Shown in pieces: positions 1-6,017 of a stretch of 6,018 bases of DNA. Origin of the DNA: JBBQKF01 sp038326615 (lineage in GTDB: Bacteria; Bacillota; Clostridia; Saccharofermentanales; UBA5734); the NCBI GenBank assembly GCA_038326615.1, contig JBBQKF010000144.1:1-6018 (forward strand), in the 5' to 3' direction. The notes below the pieces were generated by a model. That model was not told the DNA's origin. It ran no database searches and was given only the letters and a program-made list of their open reading frames with translations. Position 1 is the stretch's first letter. Every line of letters begins with the position of its first letter. Made by a program: the position numbers and the translations under genes.

Positions 1-2
1 TG

Positions 3-200
3 ACCCCCACAATTCTTAATGAGTTTATTGAAAAGATTGTCGTTCACGCACCTGTTAAGACAGATGGCAAACGAACACAAGTGGTAGAAATCTTTTATAA
101 CTCAGTTGGTGTATTGGATTTGCCCGATGCAGAAGAAATGATAATTGCTCTGCAAGAGCGCAAACGAAGAAAACAAGCACAACAGCAAAAAACGGCATAA
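3..200 (+). CDS. Large serine recombinase, C-terminal fragment (DUF4368-type), 5' end outside window
   Basis: The open frame enters from the left edge and gives 65 residues before TAA at 198-200. The segment LNEFIEKIVVHAP, then a Lys/Arg-rich stretch with KRTQ, then VEIFYNSVG, is the pattern I know from the C-terminal DUF4368 domain of large serine site-specific recombinases (TnpX/TndX-like) in clostridial integrative and mobilizable elements. The end is highly basic and Gln-rich (QERKRRKQAQQQK), which is common in this family. The catalytic serine domain would lie several hundred codons upstream, outside the window. In the intact protein this region follows the recombinase zinc-ribbon and coiled-coil part and contributes to DNA binding. 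The recombinase gene is often the last gene of such an element, so the element's end may lie shortly downstream. That placement is inference; the family call is fairly firm despite the short piece. Confidence 0.8.
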   Translation, partial: TPTILNEFIEKIVVHAPVKTDGKRTQVVEIFYNSVGVLDLPDAEEMIIALQERKRRKQAQQQKTA

Positions 201-206
201 AATCAC

Positions 207-240
207 AATGCGGCACAGTTATTCAAAACTGCACCGCATT
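207..240 (+). terminator. Hairpin after the recombinase gene, terminator-like without a U-tract
   Basis: Seven bases, AATGCGG at 207-213, pair perfectly with CCGCATT at 234-240. After a 2x2 internal mismatch a further five pairs close a small AT-rich loop. It begins six bases after the recombinase stop, the usual place for an intrinsic terminator. The bases that follow (ACATAAGCAA) contain no T-run, so it may instead act as an mRNA 3' stabilising stem, or be part of the element end recognised by the recombinase. Confidence 0.4.
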
Positions 241-371
241 ACATAAGCAATACTTCCTTAAGTGAAGAGAGTCAAATTCCGCCCTTTTTACGTACAATCT
301 TTGATACAATTTGTGGGGTGAAATAAAACCATAATAAACGATAAAAAACATTTTTTTGATTGATGCTTTTC

Positions 372-400
372 TTGCTATAATTGGCAATATTTGATAAAAT
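372..400 (+). promoter_or_regulatory. Sigma-A-type promoter candidate for the yfhO-like/ATPase operon
   Basis: TTGCTA at 372-377 (4 of 6 to the -35 consensus) lies 17 bases before TAAAAT at 395-400 (5 of 6 to the -10), and a TG dinucleotide one base upstream of the -10 gives the extended form. Predicted start is near 407, leaving a 5' leader of about 70 bases. An alternative overlapping extended -10, TGCTATAAT at 373-381, has only a poor -35 in the T-run before it. No operator palindrome or metal-regulator (ArsR/CmtR) site is evident. The leader contains GAAGGG at 461-466, ten bases before the ATG at 477, as the ribosome binding site. Confidence 0.5.
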
Positions 401-476
401 CATTTAAGATGAGATTGAGTTTAAATGTAATAAAATTCTACTCATGTGTATATATTTTTTGAAGGGATAATTTGCA

Positions 477-3400
477 ATGAAATTACAAGCCTTTGACATG
501 AATAACTATAATGCCAAAAAAGCATACTCCTTTGTTTTCATTCTTTCATTTATTCTTGCAGTTGCTTTTTTTCTACCCTATATTATATTTGATAAGGGTT
601 ATTTTTTCTATTTAGGGGATTTTAACTGTCAACAAATACCGTTTAATATGATGGCGAATGATGCTGTAAAGAGTGGAAATATTTTTTGGAACTGGAACAC
701 GGACCTTGGGGCTAATTTTATCGGATCCTATGCGTTTTATATGCTTGGAAGCCCTTTTTTCTGGCTTATGCTAACTCTTCCGAGCCAAATAGTACCAATG
801 GCAATTCCTTGGATACTTTGTCTGAAATTTGCCGTTTCAGGAATTACCGCGTACGGGCTGCTCACGAGATTCGTAAAAAATAAGAATTATGCATTGTTTG
901 GCGCATTAATGTACGCCTTTTCAAGCTTCTCAGTCTACAATATATTTTTCAATCATTTCAACGATGCAATCGCTTTATTCCCATTATTACTGATTGGACT
1001 TGAAGAATATCTCGAGAATGACCGCAAGGGCGTTTTCGCCGTAACTGTTTTTATCAATGCACTTTGCAATTACTATTTCTTTGTTGCAGAAGTTGTTTTT
1101 CTTATAATCTATTTTTATGTAAGACTTTATAATGGAGCATGGCCAAATTTCAGTCTCAAGAAATTAATTGGGCTAGCTTTCGAGTCAATTATGGGGTTTG
1201 GTCTTGCGGCATTTATTGTCCTTCCGGCTGTTCTTACAACGATTCAATTGCCCAGGGCAGGGTCTAAACTTTCCGGATGGGCATTGATTACATATTTTGA
1301 AATTCAAAGGCCACCACAGATATTACAGGCATTCTTCTTCCCGCCGGATATTCCATCTCAGCTAACAATTTTCCCGGATGCTGGTGCTAAATGGTCTTCA
1401 GTTACTTCATGGCTTCCCTTGTTTGGTATGGCTGGAGTTTTTGCATGGATTAAAAAACCAAAGAAAGACTGGCTTGGAAGAATCATAATCGCGTTAATAA
1501 TTATGGCATTTATTCCACCACTTAATGCGTCGTTCCAGCTACTCAGTAATAGTTTTTATACCCGCTGGTTTTACATGCTAGTTATGATGCTATCGCTTGC
1601 AACAGCTAAAGCACTTGACGATTGTACGGAATCTGAATTCAGGTCAGGGTTATTTTGGACGGCATTAATTACATCTGCTATAGCGCTTCCTATGAATTTA
1701 ATTCAAAACCCGGATAATAAAAAGCCACTCGCAGCAATTCCTGACAGATTGTGGGCTTATTTTGGCATAACACTATTGTGCTTTGCATTAGTTTATTTTC
1801 TTATTTTCATCCTCAAACGCGATTCGAAATACTTTGCTATAACAACTCTTGTTGTTCTTTGTACAGTCATTGTTGGATATGCCAACCTTAATATAATACT
1901 TGGTCGTTTTAGTGGCATTGGTGATCCTGTTAAATATACCGAAAGAAATATTAAAGGAAGAGCAAAATTTAATCTTCCTAATTTGGATAATATTCGAATT
2001 GATGTTATGGAAGGTGAAGAAAATTCGGGAATGTTCTGGCAAATACCCACTATTCAGGCATTTCATAGCGTTGTTCCCGGGTCATTAATGGAGTTTTATC
2101 CACTTATAGGCGTCGAAAGAAATGTTGCGTCACGTCCGAAACTTGAACACATTGCGCTGCGTTCTTTCGCATCAGTAAAGTACCTTTTTGATGGTAAAAA
2201 TGGTGATAAAGTTGAAGCTGATGGATTTAATAAAATATCCGTTCAGAATGGATTTGGAATTTGGGAGAATCAAAATTATCTGCCATATGGATTTACTTAC
2301 GACGAGTATATATCGAGAAAGGCATGGGAAGAGACATCCACAGATACACGTGAAAGAATTCTTCTGAAAGCCATTGTTCTTGATACTAAAGACGAAAAGA
2401 AATATGCACATCTGTTTAGCAAGTATGATTCTACTAATTATGTAGATACAACAGCTGAAGGGCTTGCACTCGATTGTGCAAACAGGAAAGCAGTCTCTAC
2501 TAATTATTTTAAAAGAGATAATCTTGGATTTGATTCAAAAATAACATCACCTAAAGAGACTTTGGTTTTTTATAGTGTTCCGTTTGAACCTGGCTGGAGT
2601 GCTAATGTTAATGGTAAAAAGGCTGAAATTATAAGGGCCAATGCTGGATTTATGGCAGTTGTCGTAAAACCTGGCGATAATGTTATCAGATTCAACTATA
2701 TGACACCTGGATTGATTCCTGGAATTATGATATTCTTTGCATCCTTGTTGCTCTTACTATCATATTTGTTTTTACTGCCACGACTTTTTAAGACAAAATC
2801 CTATATGGAATTTAAATCGAGACTCAGTGTCATTTTTCCTAAAAGAACGAAAGCTGCAGTCAGAATGATTACAGAAATAGAATTATCAAACGAAGAAAAT
2901 ATTAGCAATGATATTGAAGAAAACGGACTAATAACCGACAACATTTCAAATAGAAATGGGGTTGTTTCTGGCGAGTATAGTGTTGAGAACGAAGATGATA
3001 CTTATGAAGATTCTTCTGGAAATCAAAATACTGATGAAGTTGTTTCTGCCGAAAACAAAAATGCTGATGAAGTTGTTTCTGTCGAAAACAAAAATACTGA
3101 TGAAGTTGTTTCTACCGAAAACAAAAATGCTGATGAAGTTGTTTCTGCCGAAAATGCAAATAAGTTAACGGGCGAATCGGATAAAAATGAAGAGTTTGAA
3201 AAAAATGAAGAGTTTGAAAAAAATGATTCAATTGATTTGAAAGCCGAAAAAGCCTTGAAAAGTGATTCTAAAAATGAATCAAAAAGTCAATCAGAAAATG
3301 AATCAGAGATAGAAAAACAGAAAAATAGAATCAAAATTTTAAAAACCGGAAATATTTCTGAAGATGATGAAACTTTGAGAGAAAAGGATTTAATCGATAG

Positions 3401-3479
3401 TCGAGAATTAGAAAAATTAGAATTTGACTCAAAGGAAGTTGCAGATTTGAATACGAAAGATAAAAATGAAAAACAATAA
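477..3479 (+). CDS. yfhO: YfhO-family multi-pass membrane protein (GT-C glycosyltransferase-like) with long charged repeat tail
   Basis: Residues 1-770 match the YfhO layout. A first membrane helix at about 17-38 is followed by an outer loop with GDFNCQQIPF (47-56), whose Asp48 sits where GT-C enzymes place a catalytic acid. Many further helices up to about 475 include the NYYFF motif (198-202). A soluble outer domain (about 480-745) ends in the typical PGWSANVNGKKAEI and VKPGDNVIRFNY segments, and a last helix spans about 747-768. B. subtilis YfhO is linked to glycosylation of lipoteichoic acid from lipid-linked sugars, so transfer of a sugar to a cell-envelope polymer is likely here; the substrate is unknown. 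Residues 770-1000 are a predicted cytoplasmic tail rich in Glu, Asp, Lys, Asn and Ser, with 11- and 6-residue repeats, which I do not know from the family (usually about 850 residues). GAAGGG at 461-466 supports the start. The gene overlaps the following ATPase gene by 14 bases. The symbol is a family label. Confidence 0.85.
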   Translation: MKLQAFDMNNYNAKKAYSFVFILSFILAVAFFLPYIIFDKGYFFYLGDFNCQQIPFNMMANDAVKSGNIFWNWNTDLGANFIGSYAFYMLGSPFFWLMLTLPSQIVPMAIPWILCLKFAVSGITAYGLLTRFVKNKNYALFGALMYAFSSFSVYNIFFNHFNDAIALFPLLLIGLEEYLENDRKGVFAVTVFINALCNYYFFVAEVVFLIIYFYVRLYNGAWPNFSLKKLIGLAFESIMGFGLAAFIVLPAVLTTIQLPRAGSKLSGWALITYFEIQRPPQILQAFFFPPDIPSQLTIFPDAGAKWSSVTSWLPLFGMAGVFAWIKKPKKDWLGRIIIALIIMAFIPPLNASFQLLSNSFYTRWFYMLVMMLSLATAKALDDCTESEFRSGLFWTALITSAIALPMNLIQNPDNKKPLAAIPDRLWAYFGITLLCFALVYFLIFILKRDSKYFAITTLVVLCTVIVGYANLNIILGRFSGIGDPVKYTERNIKGRAKFNLPNLDNIRIDVMEGEENSGMFWQIPTIQAFHSVVPGSLMEFYPLIGVERNVASRPKLEHIALRSFASVKYLFDGKNGDKVEADGFNKISVQNGFGIWENQNYLPYGFTYDEYISRKAWEETSTDTRERILLKAIVLDTKDEKKYAHLFSKYDSTNYVDTTAEGLALDCANRKAVSTNYFKRDNLGFDSKITSPKETLVFYSVPFEPGWSANVNGKKAEIIRANAGFMAVVVKPGDNVIRFNYMTPGLIPGIMIFFASLLLLLSYLFLLPRLFKTKSYMEFKSRLSVIFPKRTKAAVRMITEIELSNEENISNDIEENGLITDNISNRNGVVSGEYSVENEDDTYEDSSGNQNTDEVVSAENKNADEVVSVENKNTDEVVSTENKNADEVVSAENANKLTGESDKNEEFEKNEEFEKNDSIDLKAEKALKSDSKNESKSQSENESEIEKQKNRIKILKTGNISEDDETLREKDLIDSRELEKLEFDSKEVADLNTKDKNEKQ
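3027..3158 (+). repeat. Four 33-bp tandem repeats coding 11-residue units in the YfhO-like tail
   Basis: Units start at 3027, 3060, 3093 and 3126 and code for N[T/A]DEVVS[A/V/T]ENK (residues 851-894); the last ends ENA. Units 1 and 3 carry NTDEVVS, units 2 and 4 NADEVVS, so a 66-bp two-unit block also repeats. Units 1 and 3 differ at one base of 33 and units 1 and 2 at two, with the same codons used. That indicates recent slippage or unequal crossing-over. The repeats are in frame, so copy-number changes lengthen or shorten the tail without breaking the gene. Confidence 0.92.
3183..3218 (+). repeat. Two 18-bp tandem repeats coding KNEEFE
   Basis: Two adjacent identical 18-base units, beginning at 3183 and 3201, encode residues KNEEFE twice (903-914), followed by KND. 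They lie 24 bases downstream of the 33-bp array in the same charged tail, so the tail has expanded by more than one independent duplication. Confidence 0.85.
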
Positions 3480-5424
3480 AAAAGAACTAAATTTAACTGG
3501 ACTTGATTGCGCAAGTTGTGCTACAAAAATTGAAACTGAAAATCCAAGTTGCAATGACGACGGCGATGAGAGTTATGAGGCAATAGAAAAATCTAAGATA
3601 ATTAAAATAAGTATCGGTACATTACTATTTCTAGCTGCATTATTATTCAAAATGCCGATAGGATTATCGATAGGATTTTACATTATAAGTTACATATTAG
3701 TTGGCAGCGAAGTTGTTTTAAGAGCGGCTAAGAACATTTTGAAAGGGCGAGTGTTTGACGAAAGTTTTCTCATGAGCATAGCGACTATTGGAGCTTTTGC
3801 GATAAGACAATTTCCAGAAGGCGTAGCGGTTATGCTTTTTTATCAAGTTGGTATGATTTTTGAGTCAATAGCAGTACATCATTCACGAAAGTCAATCGCT
3901 GCTCTTATGGATATCCGACCTGAATATGCAAATATTAAAGTTGGAGATGATTTAGTTAAGGTTTCTCCATTGGATGTGAAAATCGACGATATTGTTGTCG
4001 TTAAGCCAGGTGAAAAAATTCCACTTGATGGCACGGTCATATCCGGGAATTCTATGGTTGATACATCAGCGCTAACTGGAGAATCGGTGCCGAGAGAAAT
4101 TTTTGAAGGGGATGACGTATTGTCCGGATCAATTAATAAACACGGGCTTTTTACTATGAAAGTTTCAAAAGAATTTGGTGAATCTGCAGTTTCTAAAATT
4201 CTTGATCTTGTTCAAAATGCAAGCAGCAAAAAGGCTCCGACTGAAAGTTTTATTACAAAATTTGCAAAATACTATACACCTTTTGTTGTTTTCGCAGCAT
4301 TGGGCTTAGCCGTAATTCCACCACTTTTAATACCAGAAGCAAGTTTTGCTGACTGGATTAACAGAGCGCTTGTATTTCTTGTTGTGTCTTGCCCATGTGC
4401 GTTGGTTATTTCAATTCCGCTGGGGTTTTTCGGAGGAATAGGTAAAGCTTCAAAAAATGGCATACTCGTTAAGGGGGGCAATTTTCTTGAAGCCTTGAAC
4501 AATGTTGACACTATTGTATTTGACAAAACAGGAACTCTTACAAAAGGCGTTTTTAATGTAACCAGAATTAATAGTTCAGATGGATACAGCAAGGAAGATA
4601 TTTTGAAGTACGCAGCTTTTGTTGAAAGCTATTCAAACCACCCAATAGCCATTTCAATTATGAAGGCATATGGGGAAGATGTAAATCAAGAATCGATAAA
4701 TAATTACAGTGAAACCGCAGGTCATGGGATTAAAGCTGTTGTTGAGGGCAAAGAAATTCTCGCTGGCAATACCAAATTAATGTATCGCGAAAATATTGCT
4801 TTTGACAACACCGAGGATGCAGGAACTGTTGTTCATATTGCCATTGATGGAACTTATGCAGGGTATATTGTGATTTCTGATGAGCTTAAAGATGATTCTG
4901 TTAGTGCGATAAAAGAATTAAAGAATATAGGGATAAGAAATCTTGCAATGCTTACTGGTGACAGGAAATCAGTTGGTGACAAGATTGGTAAAATGATAGG
5001 GCTTGATGCTGTTTATTCAGATCTTTTACCCGGTCAAAAAGTTGAAAAACTTGAGATGCTTTTTATGCAAAAGAAATCTAAAGGCGCACTTTTATTTGTT
5101 GGAGATGGTGTGAACGATGCTCCCGTTTTGACAAGAGCCGACGTTGGGATTGCAATGGGAGGACTTGGGTCAGATGCTGCAATTGAAGCAGCAGATATTG
5201 TAATAATGAATGATGAGCCTTCGAAGATTGTCACAGCTATTTTGATTGCAAAAAAAACCAGACGAATTGTCTGGCAGAATATCATATTTGCAATCGGAAT
5301 TAAAGCTATCGTACTTTTGCTCGGTGCTTTCGGTATTGCTAACATGTGGGAAGCTGTTTTTGCAGATGTTGGGGTTACTATTATTGCTGTTATTAACTCA
5401 ATGCGGGTACTTAAGGGGGAGTAG
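3466..5424 (+). CDS. cadA: P1B-type heavy-metal (Zn/Cd/Pb) exporting ATPase with a truncated N-terminal HMA domain
   Basis: This is a cytoplasmic-membrane pump that exports divalent soft metals using ATP. All core motifs are present: TGES of the actuator domain (204-207), the CPC metal site in membrane helix 6 (Cys309, Cys311), phosphorylation loop DKTGT (Asp353), HP (392-393) and GHG (419-421) of the nucleotide domain, TGD (497-499) and GDGVNDAP (546-553). Lys613 and Asp634 in helices 7 and 8, 21 residues apart, match the P1B-2 (ZntA/CadA) pattern and argue against copper. The N-terminus keeps GLDCASCATKIE (12-23, Cys15 and Cys18), then jumps to an acidic linker, with the first membrane helix already at about 45. 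Roughly 55-65 residues of the usual HMA domain are absent, which fits a total of 652 against about 700. The start overlaps the YfhO-like gene by 14 bases with only a weak GAAAGA (3455-3460), suggesting coupled translation; it is the only ATG before the CxxC loop. No metal-responsive regulator gene is adjacent. The symbol is a family label; cadA versus zntA cannot be told apart. Confidence 0.93.
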   Translation: MKNNKKELNLTGLDCASCATKIETENPSCNDDGDESYEAIEKSKIIKISIGTLLFLAALLFKMPIGLSIGFYIISYILVGSEVVLRAAKNILKGRVFDESFLMSIATIGAFAIRQFPEGVAVMLFYQVGMIFESIAVHHSRKSIAALMDIRPEYANIKVGDDLVKVSPLDVKIDDIVVVKPGEKIPLDGTVISGNSMVDTSALTGESVPREIFEGDDVLSGSINKHGLFTMKVSKEFGESAVSKILDLVQNASSKKAPTESFITKFAKYYTPFVVFAALGLAVIPPLLIPEASFADWINRALVFLVVSCPCALVISIPLGFFGGIGKASKNGILVKGGNFLEALNNVDTIVFDKTGTLTKGVFNVTRINSSDGYSKEDILKYAAFVESYSNHPIAISIMKAYGEDVNQESINNYSETAGHGIKAVVEGKEILAGNTKLMYRENIAFDNTEDAGTVVHIAIDGTYAGYIVISDELKDDSVSAIKELKNIGIRNLAMLTGDRKSVGDKIGKMIGLDAVYSDLLPGQKVEKLEMLFMQKKSKGALLFVGDGVNDAPVLTRADVGIAMGGLGSDAAIEAADIVIMNDEPSKIVTAILIAKKTRRIVWQNIIFAIGIKAIVLLLGAFGIANMWEAVFADVGVTIIAVINSMRVLKGE

Positions 5425-5446
5425 GCGGGTGCTTAAAGGAGAATAA
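5404..5446 (+). repeat. Duplicated gene end: two copies of the RVLKGE-stop coding segment
   Basis: The last six codons plus stop of the ATPase (5404-5424) recur at 5426-5446, offset by 22 bases. Both copies translate as RVLKGE followed by a stop. They differ at five positions: GTA/GTG, AAG/AAA, GGG/GGA, GAG/GAA and TAG/TAA. All five are A/G transitions at third codon positions. The second copy lies one frame away from the first and is not translated as part of the ATPase. It is best read as a remnant of a homologous ATPase gene's 3' end. Confidence 0.8.
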
Positions 5447-5470
5447 ATTGTGTATAACAAAATCTAGAAG

Positions 5471-5575
5471 TCGTGACCTACTCTCACCACCTGTAGAGGT
5501 GGGAGTTTCTTGGGAAATACAAACTAATGTTCGCATTATTACCAAGCGATTCCCGTCAGCCCGACGGTTCTTTTT
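5471..5575 (+). ncRNA. Candidate structured RNA or structured 3' UTR
   Basis: Three hairpins lie in tight succession. First, CCACCT (5487-5492) pairs with AGGTGG (5497-5502) around a GTAG loop, and ACTC (5480-5483) pairs with GAGT (5503-5506), leaving a three-base bulge. Second, CTTGG (5509-5513) pairs with CCAAG (5542-5546) and encloses TAATG/CATTA (5525-5529 and 5534-5538) capped by a UUCG tetraloop. Third, a terminator stem at 5553-5567 is followed by a T-run. The order stem, branched stem, terminator is that of a small RNA or a defined mRNA 3' end. The first stem vaguely resembles the opening stem of omega RNAs of IS605-type or IscB-type elements, but no tnpB or iscB gene is in the window. 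I cannot assign a class. Confidence 0.35.
5553..5575 (+). terminator. Intrinsic terminator downstream of the ATPase gene
   Basis: CCGTC at 5553-5557 pairs with GACGG at 5563-5567 around a five-base loop, followed directly by TTCTTTTT at 5568-5575. The stem is short, but GC-rich relative to this AT-rich region, and the T-run is in the right place. It would end the yfhO-like/ATPase transcript about 130 bases after the ATPase stop. Confidence 0.6.
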
Positions 5576-5724
5576 ATGTACATAATATACGACAAGAGTT
5601 TAGTATCATGTCATCCCTAAAATTCTCAAACCCTCATCCCGTAGATTCATTTATATTCATATATGTATCAAATTCGGAGAAATTCAGTGTTTTTATCGAG
5701 CCACGATTTTTGTTAAAATCTAAG

Positions 5725-5772
5725 CCCCCCTACGTGTTCTTTTGAAGGAGCATTTGAGGGCGGGAGGTTTTT
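5725..5772 (+). terminator. Second terminator-like hairpin
   Basis: CCCCCCT at 5725-5731 pairs with AGGGCGGG at 5757-5764, with one bulged C. Inside the loop a smaller stem forms between TTCTT and AAGGA. TTTTT follows at 5768-5772 after AGG. On this strand it could back up the terminator at 5553-5575. On the other strand it lies about 70 bases past the transposase stop, where the T-run is weak (TTAGATTTT). Confidence 0.42.
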
Positions 5773-5843
5773 ATTAACAAGGCACAATAAATTGATTTGG
5801 ACAAAATGAGTATTTTAAAATTTATAGATGGTGAATAAAATAT

Positions 5844-6017
5844 CTAAGTTGCGATTTGCTCCGGCGTAAAGAGATATCCGGTTTTCTTTTGGATAAGACG
5901 AATAATTACTAAGGAAATAAAGCAGGTAAGTACATGTGCATTGATTCGATCTTCGCGTGAGACATAAACCGGGCGGATGTCCAAATCGGTTTTTGCAACT
6001 TTAAAGTTATCTTCAAT
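5844..6017 (-). CDS. IS1634/IS4-type DDE transposase, C-terminal fragment, 5' end outside window
   Basis: Reading the minus strand from the right edge gives 57 residues up to TAG at 5846-5844. It begins IEDNFKVAKTD, followed by RPVYVSREDRINAH and a hydrophobic stretch, LTCFISLVIIRLI. This matches the end of IS1634-type transposases in clostridia: the Glu of IED fits the third catalytic acid, and Lys nine residues into the fragment completes the E(6)K part of the IS4-group YREK motif. The protein stops soon after FTPEQIAT. In relatives as I recall them, about 50 more residues follow, with a segment on the pattern of GxGYxPxYTRTDLTDAL. No reading frame beyond the TAG restores such a sequence, so the copy may be C-terminally truncated. 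The transposase catalyses cut-and-paste or copy-type transposition of its own element. Confidence 0.75.
   Translation of the reverse strand: MEDNFKVAKTDLDIRPVYVSREDRINAHVLTCFISLVIIRLIQKKTGYLFTPEQIAT

Larger units (their letters stand above)
5447..5843. other. Intergenic region without a convincing gene
   Basis: About 400 bases separate the duplicated gene end from the transposase fragment. Positions 5480-5575 hold hairpins and a terminator, and 5725-5772 a second terminator-like stem; both are listed separately. Positions 5576-5724 are AT-rich, with a 10-base palindrome TATGTACATA at 5575-5584 and no recognised protein on either strand. Positions 5773-5843 show nothing I can name. One end of the insertion sequence that carries the transposase should lie in this interval, but its terminal repeat cannot be identified because the partner end is outside the window. 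Confidence 0.6.

Noticed and set aside
1788..2411. Minus-strand and alternate-frame open frames inside the YfhO-like gene
   Set aside because: They lie within a clear coding region, lack ribosome binding sites and known motifs, and read as antisense shadows.
3027..3158. Regularly spaced repeats as a possible CRISPR array
   Set aside because: The units are directly adjacent with no unique spacers, are in frame within a long gene, and encode a repeated peptide.
3466..3600. A translational fusion of the YfhO-like tail to the ATPase
   Set aside because: The YfhO-like frame has its own TAA at 3477-3479 and the ATPase is in a different frame with its own ATG.
5246..5446. Plus-strand frame ending in a second RVLKGE
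   Set aside because: Its body is an out-of-frame reading of the ATPase helices 7-8 region; only the final codons matter, as the duplicated gene end.
5575..5584. Palindrome TATGTACATA as an operator
   Set aside because: Ten bases of AT-rich palindrome just past a terminator, with no gene or promoter next to it, is likely chance.
5448..5585. Small TTG-start frame preceded by AAAGGAG at 5435-5441
   Set aside because: The Shine-Dalgarno-like bases are simply the Lys-Gly codons of the duplicated gene end, and the frame is entirely overlapped by hairpins and a terminator, which better explain the sequence.
5527..5745. A 72-codon plus-strand open frame after the ATPase
   Set aside because: It has no good ribosome binding site, runs across the intrinsic terminator at 5553-5575 and into the second terminator stem, and the product has no recognisable motif.
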